Below, piece after piece: positions 1 to 7,108 of a stretch of DNA of 38,874 nucleotides. The translations under genes and the position numbers were made by a program. The notes under the pieces were generated by a model that was not told the origin of the DNA, ran no database searches, and was given only the letters and a program-made list of their open reading frames with translations. Source of the stretch: Candidatus Daviesbacteria bacterium RIFCSPLOWO2_01_FULL_39_23 (GTDB lineage Bacteria; Patescibacteriota; Microgenomatia; Daviesbacterales; UBA10151); the NCBI GenBank assembly GCA_001776935.1, contig MFDN01000001.1, positions 357,449 through 396,322 on the forward strand. Reading direction: 5' to 3'. The first letter of the stretch is position 1. The number at the start of each line of letters is the position of its first letter.

Positions 1-610
1 CCACGGATGAAATTATAACCGTATCTTTTTTGCCTGAATTGCCAAGCTGGTTGGCCAGAATTTCGGCATCTTTTATATTCAGGCGGCTGCTCATAAGCAG
101 GGGTACAACTTTTGCATCCGGCAGAAAATATTTAATAAAAGGCATCAGGGCAGACAAGGCCTGATCCTGCGGCAAAACATCCTCATCTATTTTAACAAGG
201 TTTAACTCCTGAAGCCTGTTTAAGGTCATCTTATCCGGCTTGACCTTCCCGAAAGGAGTATCCCAGTCGTAAAGCGAGCTTAGGACCTTAAAATTTCCCT
301 TTTCAAAGTGGTTGGGGCCAAGCAGGATAATGGAATCCGGTTTTTGAAAGGCAAGTCTTTTGAAAAAGTCAGCTATGATAAAGCTTGCAAAAAGATCGTG
401 CGGGACAACGCCTCCTGCGGCGCGAAAACCAAACCCTTCTAAATTTTTAGTTTCTGAAACGGCATCATAAAAAGTTTTTTCTTCAAAAAAGAGGGGAGTG
501 TGAGAATTTTCAGGTTTTACACTTCCGGAGTTTTTGTTGATTTGTCCCCAGGCAATTAAAATAAGAAAAAAGATAAAAGGCAGAAGAAAAAGGAATTTCT
601 TAATTGTCAT
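1..610 (-). CDS. MEMO-family (AmmeMemoRadiSam system protein B-like) protein, partial
   Basis: Absent from the ORF track because it runs off the left edge; I translated it by hand. About 203 residues are visible. After a short N-terminal hydrophobic segment (about residues 4-22, signal anchor) come GGVVPHDLFASFI, SIILLGPNHF and DWDTPFGKV, which match MEMO1/AmmeMemoRadiSam protein B. The family's conserved histidines correspond to those in VPHD and PNHF. MEMO homologues are metal-binding, dioxygenase-fold proteins of unsettled biochemical role; bacterial copies often sit near AMMECR1 and radical-SAM genes, which would lie left of the window if present. The ATG (608-610) lies 11 nt inside the end of the upstream A2M gene, so the two are probably translationally coupled. 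The C-terminus, including the remaining expected metal ligand, is not visible. An N-terminal membrane anchor is not what I expect for cytosolic MEMO and suggests an extracytoplasmic version. Confidence 0.8.
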   Translation of the reverse strand, partial: MTIKKFLFLLPFIFFLILIAWGQINKNSGSVKPENSHTPLFFEEKTFYDAVSETKNLEGFGFRAAGGVVPHDLFASFIIADFFKRLAFQKPDSIILLGPNHFEKGNFKVLSSLYDWDTPFGKVKPDKMTLNRLQELNLVKIDEDVLPQDQALSALMPFIKYFLPDAKVVPLLMSSRLNIKDAEILANQLGNSGKKDTVIISSV

Positions 611-3600
611 TTGGAGTTTGCGGAGGGGTTTGTTTTTTTCTGATCACCCGGATGATAACCATGAAAATTACTACCGTAAGCACTATTAATATTACTGCTG
701 CTGCAAGTATTTGTTTTTGTCCTATGATGCCAACTTCCGGGGCGCGTTCTGCTTTTTTGGCAATATTTATTTTTTGTACATTTGAACTGCCGCTTATTTC
801 CGGGGCATACATCAGTGAGGCAACCCCCGGAGGCGTTAAGAACGTGCCCTCGCTGACTACCCTGGCCCGGTAGGTGTAGGTTTTTTCTCCGGCCGGGATT
901 TGATACAAAGACAGGATAATCCCGTTTTCCGTAATTTCCCTTTCAGTGACTTGGTTTGAATTAAAAGACATATTGCCGTACTGCTCGTTTTCAAATGATT
1001 CATTTATGGGTATCATGCCGGACGGCAGTTCGTCTTGTATGACTGCATAATTTTCTTCTGTTTTTAAGCCCCCGACAGTAATTTTAACCAGCGCAGTATC
1101 TCCGACCCCGAGGCCAAATTGAGGATTTTTCTCGTTTACGTACTCTCTCTTCACTGTTAAGCCGTTATTTTCTGCCTTGGAATTTTTGTCGGTCCGCAGT
1201 TCATTTACTGTTAAGGTTGAGTAAATTTGGCCGCTGCCGTTTTTGGTTACGGCAATTTTTGAGCCGGATGATTTTATGTTTTCGGCCGGGATATTGATAT
1301 CTTTGATGGACTGTTTAGGGTCGGAAACCGTGCCGCCTGCAATTTGCTTACCGTCAATTGTTACGGCGTAGGAATAAGCAGGAGTTTGTTCCTCAGTACT
1401 TTTGGCAAATTCTGTCAGGGCCCGCAAAACCTGTGCAGTGGCAAAGGTGTTGGACCAGTAGTCTGATTGCCGGTTTCTGGTCAGGAAGCGGGCGCCTTTT
1501 GCAGCCAATTCCCTGTCCCCGTTTGTCAAAAGTATTGCCCTGATTGCAAGGGCTGTTGAAGCATCCCGGGAACCGAAGTTTATTTTTGTCCCGGCTTCCC
1601 AAAAAAGCGCATTGCCTTGTTCGCGGGCCATCAGGATAAGGGCATTTAGTCCGTTTGTTTGAGGGTTGGTGTCTCCGTTTAAGTAATTTGACATCACCAG
1701 CAAAGACAAAAGGTCCGGTGTCAGGCCGGGGAAAACAGGAAGCAGTTTGTTTGTACTGGTTTGTCCCAGCAGCGCCAGGCCGTAATTTTTCGAAATTATT
1801 TCTTCATTGCTAAACTTTTTTTCCTGACTTGAGTCGTAGTATTTATCCAGCAGCAGGTATGATTTTGCCTGATTTAAGATATAAGCATTAACTTTTGTGC
1901 CTGATTTTTGTGCCAGCAGCAAATATTCTAAAACATATGCGCTGACAAAAGGATTGGAATTGTCTCGGCCCCACCAAGTCCAGCCGCCATCTGATTGTTG
2001 CTGGCTTTCCAGTCTTTTAACCCCTTTTTGCAGGATATCGTCCGTATTTTTATCTTTTAAGGCATCGCCATAAAGATCCGGGTTTAATTTTGCAATAATT
2101 GCAGGCACTATGGTGCTGGTTGTTTGTTCGGTGCAGCCGTATGGATAGTTAATGAGGTATTTCATGGCCGAAGGCAGGGAACCGGTTATGGCAGGGGATA
2201 ATGACAGGGTGATTTGGGATTTTTCTCTATGGCTGTCAGGGGCAAGTTTTACGTCAAAAGTTTTTGGCCCTTCTGCCGCATAGCTTAGTTTGCGTTCAAA
2301 GCCGAAGTTTTTCACCGGTATTTGCAGGGTAACTATATCAGCCAGATTTTTATCGGCTTTTGATCTTGCGCCAAAGGTAAGTTTTGCTGCCGGGTTTTCT
2401 GTGTCCGGTTTCACCTTCCAGAAAAATTCCTGCATGCTGTTTGATTTTATTTGAACATTTTGTTTTCTTTCATCCCCTACGTTTCCGGAGTCAAATTTTA
2501 AATCTATATCCAGGTTTTGGGCATTTTCCGTAAAATTTTGCACCAGGGCAGACAACACAATTTCATCCCCCACCCTTAAGATATTTGGCAGGATAGGGCG
2601 GATAACAAGGTCCTTATTTACCGTGATTTCAGCAGTGGTTTGTCCGACTTTTGTATCGGTTGTGGCGGCTACGGCTGCAATGGTCCAGGTAGTCAAATTA
2701 TCAGGCAGCTTAAAGCTTACCTTGGCAAGGCCGTTTTCATCCGTATGTACGGAAGGATTCCAGTATGCAGTATCTTTAAAGGCATTTCTGTCTATGCCTT
2801 TTTCGTTGTGCACCCACAGTCCGTCGGCAAAATAGGTGTGGTATTTTTCTATTTCCAGATTGTAGACTTTGAACTTTCCGCTTTGCCATTCAATTGAATT
2901 AATTTTTACTTCCCCGCCGGATTGATCTGTTAAGGTGTCGCCTGTTTGCATGCTGCCGGCCTCTTTCCAGCTATTATTGATCCGTAGAATGTGATTTGCG
3001 GTCACTTTTAAGTGAGAATTTAGTATCAGGTAGCCGGGTGCTTCTGCGGAATGAGTGCCTAAAACTTTGGCCTTGATTAATTTTTGGTCTTTTTCATCCC
3101 TTGTTAAAATATAATCTCCTTTTTTTACATCTTCAATATTTTTGATTTTATCCTCTGCCATCAATATTTTTGTGCCTTTGGCAAAGCATCCGCCCCCTTC
3201 TGCCATACGGACCAGGATGCCTTCCAAAGAATGTGCCTCCTCAGTTGTGTTGTACCGTTCATTCCAGAAGGTTGTGAAAATATCTCCCAGTTTGTTGTCT
3301 GAAAGTTCAAATATCGCTTTATCAACAGCCCACAAAGCTACATCTGAAGAAACAGGGTTTCCTTTTGCATCTTTTGTGGAAATATCTACTGTCACGGTTT
3401 CTCCAGGGCCGAAATTTAAATTGTTCGGAGTCAAATTTACTGCGATTTTTTTACTTTCCGGAGAAACAATAATATTGGTTTGACTGGAATTCAAAGCCCC
3501 GGCGGAAAAACTTTGCGCTTGAGCAAAAATATTGGGCATATCCGAATTTTGAAGCGGTACTTCCAAAGAACCGCTTGCGCCGTTTAAGCGGATAATTTGG

Positions 3601-5675
3601 AATCTTGAAACCCTGCCTCTTTCCAAAGAAAAAAATATATCGCGGTCAGGAATTTGTGAGAAGATTTTAAGCTGAACTGTTTCGCCGGGCGCGTATTTTT
3701 GTTTGTCGGTTGAAATGGTAAGTTCTTCTTCCGCGTCACTATTATAAAACGGTTGGTTTTCGGCGGAAACGTATGAGTAGAATGTTTTTGATATGGTATT
3801 TCCCCGGCTGTCGCTGCCCTGGGCTGTGATGGCATATGAGCCGATTTTTTGCGGAGTGAAGTTGAATACGGCGTCTCCTTTGGCATCTGTTTTTGCATTA
3901 AGATCCGGCAGATCTGTTATTTCTTCTTTGTATGTGGGGTATTTTTTATCCGGTTCCTGATGTTTAACCCAAATTGACAGCTTCACTTTGGCAGTTAAGT
4001 TTATGTTTGTTAGCTTTGCCCCGCTTTTATTTGCAACCAGGGAAACCGGCAAAGACAGGGGAGTATTGACCATTGTGCCGTATGAGTCATCCTTGCGGTA
4101 AATTCCGTATTCGCCGGCATAAACCAATATATTTTTTTTGGCAAAAGCCGGGGTTTGCGCACCGGAGTCAACCTGCGCCTCAATGGAAAATACCTGTGTT
4201 TTTCCCTGATTGAAAGTCATCCTGGTGCCCAGTTCAATTTCTGCTTCCCCGCTTTTATTTAATGTTGCAGTACCTTCTGAAGCTTTGTTGTTTCCGCCCC
4301 AGTAGGCATATCGGTAATTATTTTCATTAGAAAAAGCCCGGCGGTCAGACAAATAATGATAGTCTGAAAAATCAGAAGAATAGACAGTATATTTAACTTT
4401 CTGATCCATTAAAGGCTGGCCGGAAAAGTAGGTGCCGGTTATTTTAAAAGATGTCTTATCCGAAGCAATAAGTTCATTTTTGGGAGTGGTGATATCAATG
4501 GAAAATTCCGGTTTTTTAAAATATTCCACATCAAAAGAAATGGAGTTTGAGGAGTATTCGCTGCTCCAGTAGTTTTGCTTTTTTTGTCCGCCCGACAGGT
4601 CGACAACCAGCCCATAATAGCCGGTTTTGGCACTTTCGGGTATTTTGTATTCACCGTTGATTGTGCCCTCCGGCGAGACCGGGTAAGTTTTTTCAAAAAT
4701 CGTATCTTCATCGTTGTAGCCGTTTCTGATTTTAACCAAAGCCTCGCCAGGGGGAATACTGTAGCGGGCATCGTCATCATCCCTTAAAACGGTTTTAAAA
4801 TATACGGTATCACCCGGTTTATAAAGCGGGCGGTCGACAAAAATGAAATATCTTGTTAATTTTTCTTTCGGCAAAAACTTTTCATAAGAATAGCCTGTGT
4901 TTAAGTACTTTAGATTTAACGGGATAATAGTTTTCTCATCATTTTGAGAAAACAAGCCAATATCTGCCTCAGCCACTAAGGTTGTTTTTGCGATCCCTTC
5001 GGCATTAAAAGAAGCAGTCTGCAGTTGTTTGCGGCCATCCTGCAGGTTTAATATTTTAACAGTGCCTTCAGAAATGCTTCTTTTAGTTTTAAAATTTTGG
5101 CCCCAGAAGATAAATTCATTATCCCCTTCTTTGGATAAAACCCCGATATTTGACCTTAAAACAAAAGCATCTGCTAAAGTTGAGCCGGTTTTTACTTTTA
5201 AATACCAGATGCCTTTTTCCCCGAGCGGCAGGGAGATTTTTGTTTCCCGACCGGACCCGGTATTTATCGGACGGTTTACAGTTGTGATAAATTGCAGTTT
5301 TGAGACATCCGGACTTTTCTTGGTTTGCTTTCCTTCTTTGTCGTGCGTTAGATAGTCAAGTAGATGATTTTCATCAGCTTCGTACAGGGAAACTTCTGCA
5401 TCCCCTGCCAGGTTATAGCCGCCAATTATTACAGCCGGTTCGTCTGTTGAGGCCAGGGATATCAGGCCGCCGCTTGCATAACCATTATCACTGCCTGAGA
5501 TATAAATTTGCGGGCTCTGATAGGATCTTCCCAATACTTCTGAAGCAGGGGTTTGTACAGATTGGGCAACTTTGGGTGGTTCATTTACTTTTAGAGATTT
5601 TAGGGATGAGGAGCCGCTGTAAAACCCAAGAATAAAAAGAAAAAGAACTAAAAGCAATCTTTTGATTTTGCTCAT
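600..5675 (-). CDS. Alpha-2-macroglobulin family protein with Hint (intein-like) domain in the bait position
   Basis: A 1691-aa surface protein. Seen: N-terminal hydrophobic signal segment (residues 6-20, no lipobox Cys); MG-type beta domains; the MG2 signature VDRPLYKPGDTVYF around residue 281; the MG7-like WAVDKAIFEL before residue 800; the post-bait TAYWNPSVHTDENG around 970; the thioester motif PYGCTEQ with Cys1181 and Gln1184; a terpenoid-cyclase-like thioester domain; a C-terminal receptor-binding-like domain; and a C-terminal TM helix (about 1655-1678) with a basic tail. Bacterial A2Ms trap attacking proteases: cleavage of the bait region exposes the Cys-Gln thioester. Here residues 830-957, exactly between the MG7-like part and TAYWNP, are a Hint domain (see separate entry). 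Bacterial A2M is often paired with pbpC; none is visible here. The start at 5675 gives the signal segment. A TTGACA hexamer overlapping the rhomboid stop codon may be its -35. Confidence 0.93.
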   Translation of the reverse strand: MSKIKRLLLVLFLFILGFYSGSSSLKSLKVNEPPKVAQSVQTPASEVLGRSYQSPQIYISGSDNGYASGGLISLASTDEPAVIIGGYNLAGDAEVSLYEADENHLLDYLTHDKEGKQTKKSPDVSKLQFITTVNRPINTGSGRETKISLPLGEKGIWYLKVKTGSTLADAFVLRSNIGVLSKEGDNEFIFWGQNFKTKRSISEGTVKILNLQDGRKQLQTASFNAEGIAKTTLVAEADIGLFSQNDEKTIIPLNLKYLNTGYSYEKFLPKEKLTRYFIFVDRPLYKPGDTVYFKTVLRDDDDARYSIPPGEALVKIRNGYNDEDTIFEKTYPVSPEGTINGEYKIPESAKTGYYGLVVDLSGGQKKQNYWSSEYSSNSISFDVEYFKKPEFSIDITTPKNELIASDKTSFKITGTYFSGQPLMDQKVKYTVYSSDFSDYHYLSDRRAFSNENNYRYAYWGGNNKASEGTATLNKSGEAEIELGTRMTFNQGKTQVFSIEAQVDSGAQTPAFAKKNILVYAGEYGIYRKDDSYGTMVNTPLSLPVSLVANKSGAKLTNINLTAKVKLSIWVKHQEPDKKYPTYKEEITDLPDLNAKTDAKGDAVFNFTPQKIGSYAITAQGSDSRGNTISKTFYSYVSAENQPFYNSDAEEELTISTDKQKYAPGETVQLKIFSQIPDRDIFFSLERGRVSRFQIIRLNGASGSLEVPLQNSDMPNIFAQAQSFSAGALNSSQTNIIVSPESKKIAVNLTPNNLNFGPGETVTVDISTKDAKGNPVSSDVALWAVDKAIFELSDNKLGDIFTTFWNERYNTTEEAHSLEGILVRMAEGGGCFAKGTKILMAEDKIKNIEDVKKGDYILTRDEKDQKLIKAKVLGTHSAEAPGYLILNSHLKVTANHILRINNSWKEAGSMQTGDTLTDQSGGEVKINSIEWQSGKFKVYNLEIEKYHTYFADGLWVHNEKGIDRNAFKDTAYWNPSVHTDENGLAKVSFKLPDNLTTWTIAAVAATTDTKVGQTTAEITVNKDLVIRPILPNILRVGDEIVLSALVQNFTENAQNLDIDLKFDSGNVGDERKQNVQIKSNSMQEFFWKVKPDTENPAAKLTFGARSKADKNLADIVTLQIPVKNFGFERKLSYAAEGPKTFDVKLAPDSHREKSQITLSLSPAITGSLPSAMKYLINYPYGCTEQTTSTIVPAIIAKLNPDLYGDALKDKNTDDILQKGVKRLESQQQSDGGWTWWGRDNSNPFVSAYVLEYLLLAQKSGTKVNAYILNQAKSYLLLDKYYDSSQEKKFSNEEIISKNYGLALLGQTSTNKLLPVFPGLTPDLLSLLVMSNYLNGDTNPQTNGLNALILMAREQGNALFWEAGTKINFGSRDASTALAIRAILLTNGDRELAAKGARFLTRNRQSDYWSNTFATAQVLRALTEFAKSTEEQTPAYSYAVTIDGKQIAGGTVSDPKQSIKDINIPAENIKSSGSKIAVTKNGSGQIYSTLTVNELRTDKNSKAENNGLTVKREYVNEKNPQFGLGVGDTALVKITVGGLKTEENYAVIQDELPSGMIPINESFENEQYGNMSFNSNQVTEREITENGIILSLYQIPAGEKTYTYRARVVSEGTFLTPPGVASLMYAPEISGSSNVQKINIAKKAERAPEVGIIGQKQILAAAVILIVLTVVIFMVIIRVIRKKQTPPQTPNDN
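2805..3188 (-). other. Hint / bacterial intein-like domain inside the A2M (residues 830-957)
   Basis: Domain-level entry. It begins with Cys830 in GGGCFAKGTKILM (block A), has GDYILT, the block-B TxxH in KVTANHILRI, a block-F-like VYNLEIEKYHTYF and ends in LWVHN (Asn957, block G). At 128 residues it is mini-intein size with no endonuclease insert. The next residue is Glu958 rather than Cys, Ser or Thr. From Hint-family chemistry, the N-terminal Cys, the TxxH and the terminal His-Asn allow N-S acyl shift and Asn cyclisation, but with Glu at +1 true splicing is unlikely; cleavage or an alternative nucleophile attack is expected, as in bacterial intein-like (BIL) domains. Its position in the bait segment is the notable point. 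Confidence 0.88.
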
Positions 5676-5717
5676 TTAATTGATCCATACTTATAATTGT
5701 ATATATAAAAGGATTTG

Positions 5718-6374
5718 TCAAATGAATTTAAGCAATTGGAGTAGTTTTGCCAAAATCCAGCCCGCAATAAAACCTCCTATGTGGGCAAAGAAGGCTACTC
5801 CTCCAAACGAGGAGGTGTCAGCCATAATTGAGGCGCTGCCTGCAAATATTTGAGTAAAAAACCAGAAAAATAAAATGTAGAAGGCGGACACTTCGATAAC
5901 AGTAAAAAATCCAAAAATTGGCAATAAGGTTTTTACTTTATGATGGGGGTATATGGCCATGTATGCACCTAAAACCCCTGCTATGGCACCTGAGGCTCCA
6001 AGCATGGGGATGGAAGAACCCGGAATAAAAATATACTGGGCTAATCCACCTATAATTCCTGCAAAAAGATAAAAAAGGGGGAAAAGGAAAAATCCAAAGC
6101 TTTCTTCCACATTGTCTCCAAAAATCCATAAAAACCACATATTGGAAATAATGTGAATAAAACCGCCATGCAGAAATTGACTGGAGATAAAGGGGATTAA
6201 GGTATTTATGTTGGAAAAATCCACCAAAGCGGGAATTAGGGCAAATTTCCTGATAAAAAGATCTGGATTTGGAGCAGTCAGTTCAAGGAAAAACACCCAT
6301 ATATTAATCAAAAGAATGATAATGACCCATAAAGGGAAAGAACCGGAGGTTTTGGTATCCGAAAGAGGGATCAT
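5718..6374 (-). CDS. Rhomboid family intramembrane serine protease
   Basis: A 218-aa polytopic membrane protein with about six hydrophobic helices. The catalytic dyad is visible: Ser128 in the GASGAIAG motif of TM4 and His198 in AHIGGFIAG of TM6. HIISNMWFL (His74, Asn78) supplies the TM2 residues that line the oxyanion hole. Rhomboids cut single-pass membrane proteins within or near the bilayer. It lies upstream of the A2M gene on the same strand with a 42-nt gap, so the two may be co-transcribed; the A2M has a C-terminal TM anchor and could in principle be a substrate, but that is speculation. The start is supported by an extended -10 ending 6 nt upstream. Confidence 0.95.
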   Translation of the reverse strand: MIPLSDTKTSGSFPLWVIIILLINIWVFFLELTAPNPDLFIRKFALIPALVDFSNINTLIPFISSQFLHGGFIHIISNMWFLWIFGDNVEESFGFFLFPLFYLFAGIIGGLAQYIFIPGSSIPMLGASGAIAGVLGAYMAIYPHHKVKTLLPIFGFFTVIEVSAFYILFFWFFTQIFAGSASIMADTSSFGGVAFFAHIGGFIAGWILAKLLQLLKFI

Positions 6375-6380
6375 TTTTCC

Positions 6381-6389
6381 AATTTACCA
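6381..6389 (-). promoter_or_regulatory. Extended -10 of the rhomboid gene, leaderless start
   Basis: Reading the minus strand, TGGTAAATT is followed by 6 nt and then the ATG, placing the transcription start at or next to the start codon. No Shine-Dalgarno sequence is visible. Confidence 0.55.
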
Positions 6390-6464
6390 TTTTACTTAAA
6401 GCTTTAAGAACAGTTTTTGTAATAAGAATGTATGATTTTAATAAACCCTGAATTGCTATGGGCC

Positions 6465-6493
6465 TTGACGGAAAATTTTAGATCTGTTAGAAT
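6465..6493 (+). promoter_or_regulatory. Sigma70-type promoter of the 144-aa hypothetical gene
   Basis: TTGACG (6465-6470), a 17-bp spacer and TAGAAT (6488-6493). The ATG follows 9 nt later, so the transcript is predicted to be leaderless. Confidence 0.7.
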
Positions 6494-6502
6494 CCTTGAT
6501 CA

Positions 6503-6937
6503 ATGATAAATTCTACAAAAGAGCGTATTGTCGGTTCTTGTTCCGGTGAAACATATTACCGTCTAAGACCTGTAAGAAAATCACCCACTCCCTCAGGAGA
6601 ATGCGAAGATGTGTTGGACCTGCAAAGTTTAAAATTAAACTGGAGAGTGATGAGGCCAAGAGGGGAGAGAAACAGAATAGGGTATAACAAAGTTGAAAAA
6701 CCCAGCTACATATTATTAGAACCAATATATGGTCCGCATGAACCTACGGATGAAGATTTTGATCCTCGAGTAGAATTGAGAATATTTCTTGCCGATCGTG
6801 AAAAGCTGGATAGAAAAATTAGCGCAGTCTCGGCAGAAGTGATGTTTCGTCGAGAAAGAGGCGAAATGCTTCCAAGACCATTAATTAGATTGTTAGTTCG
6901 TTACGGAAGAAGTCATGTGCTCTCTTCGGCTGGTTAA
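6503..6937 (+). CDS. Hypothetical protein, 144 aa
   Basis: Not recognised. It is a basic, Arg-rich, soluble-looking protein with no signal peptide or TM segment. The N-terminal SGETYYRLRPVRK is distantly reminiscent of the YYRRLRPAP stretch in the broken minus-strand gene at 29.7-29.9 kb; the similarity is too short to claim homology. It is supported as a real gene by a near-consensus promoter ending 9 nt before its ATG. It stands alone between the rhomboid gene (divergent) and tRNA-Thr. Confidence 0.6.
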   Translation: MINSTKERIVGSCSGETYYRLRPVRKSPTPSGECEDVLDLQSLKLNWRVMRPRGERNRIGYNKVEKPSYILLEPIYGPHEPTDEDFDPRVELRIFLADREKLDRKISAVSAEVMFRRERGEMLPRPLIRLLVRYGRSHVLSSAG

Positions 6938-6961
6938 AACTCTTATTTTCTTTCCTGATTT

Positions 6962-6970
6962 TGATAGAAT
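6962..6970 (+). promoter_or_regulatory. Extended -10 upstream of tRNA-Thr
   Basis: TGATAGAAT lies 22 bp before the mature tRNA 5' end. No convincing -35 is seen. The same TGATAGAAT precedes the tRNA-Asp gene in this window. Confidence 0.55.
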
Positions 6971-6992
6971 ACTCATAAGCGCAGGTTTAAAG

Positions 6993-7067
6993 GCCGGTGT
7001 AGCTTAGTGGTAAAGCACCACTTTCGTAAAGTGGGGAGCGACGGTCCGATCCCGTCCACCGGCTCCA
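6993..7067 (+). tRNA. tRNA-Thr (anticodon CGT)
   Basis: A full cloverleaf can be drawn: acceptor GCCGGTG/CACCGGC; D-arm containing AGCTTAGTGGTAAAGC; anticodon stem CCACT/AGTGG with loop TTCGTAA (anticodon CGT); T-stem GACGG/CCGTC; and an encoded CCA end. The T-loop reads TCCGATC, so position 55, nearly always T (pseudouridine), is C. The discriminator base is T. Confidence 0.93.
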
Positions 7068-7073
7068 ATGGTA

Positions 7074-7098
7074 TATAATTAAACCAAAGTGACAGAGG
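7074..7098 (+). promoter_or_regulatory. Promoter -10 and Shine-Dalgarno of the histidine kinase gene
   Basis: TATAAT (7074-7079) lies 29 nt before the ATG and is followed by AGAGG (7094-7098) 10 nt before the ATG. Unlike most genes here, this one should have a real leader and an SD-driven start. The -10 begins 7 bp after the tRNA-Thr CCA end. Confidence 0.5.
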
Positions 7099-7108
7099 TA
7101 ATCTAAAA

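Noticed and set aside
604-873. Plus-strand ORFs inside the A2M gene (also 1358-1543, 2623-2897, 3142-3483, 4575-4787, 5029-5635)
   Set aside because: Shadows of a convincing 1691-aa gene on the other strand; no promoter, SD or family match.
2805-3188. Splicing-competent intein in the A2M
   Set aside because: The residue after the terminal Asn is Glu, not Cys/Ser/Thr, so ordinary splicing is not expected; described as a cleavage-type Hint domain instead.
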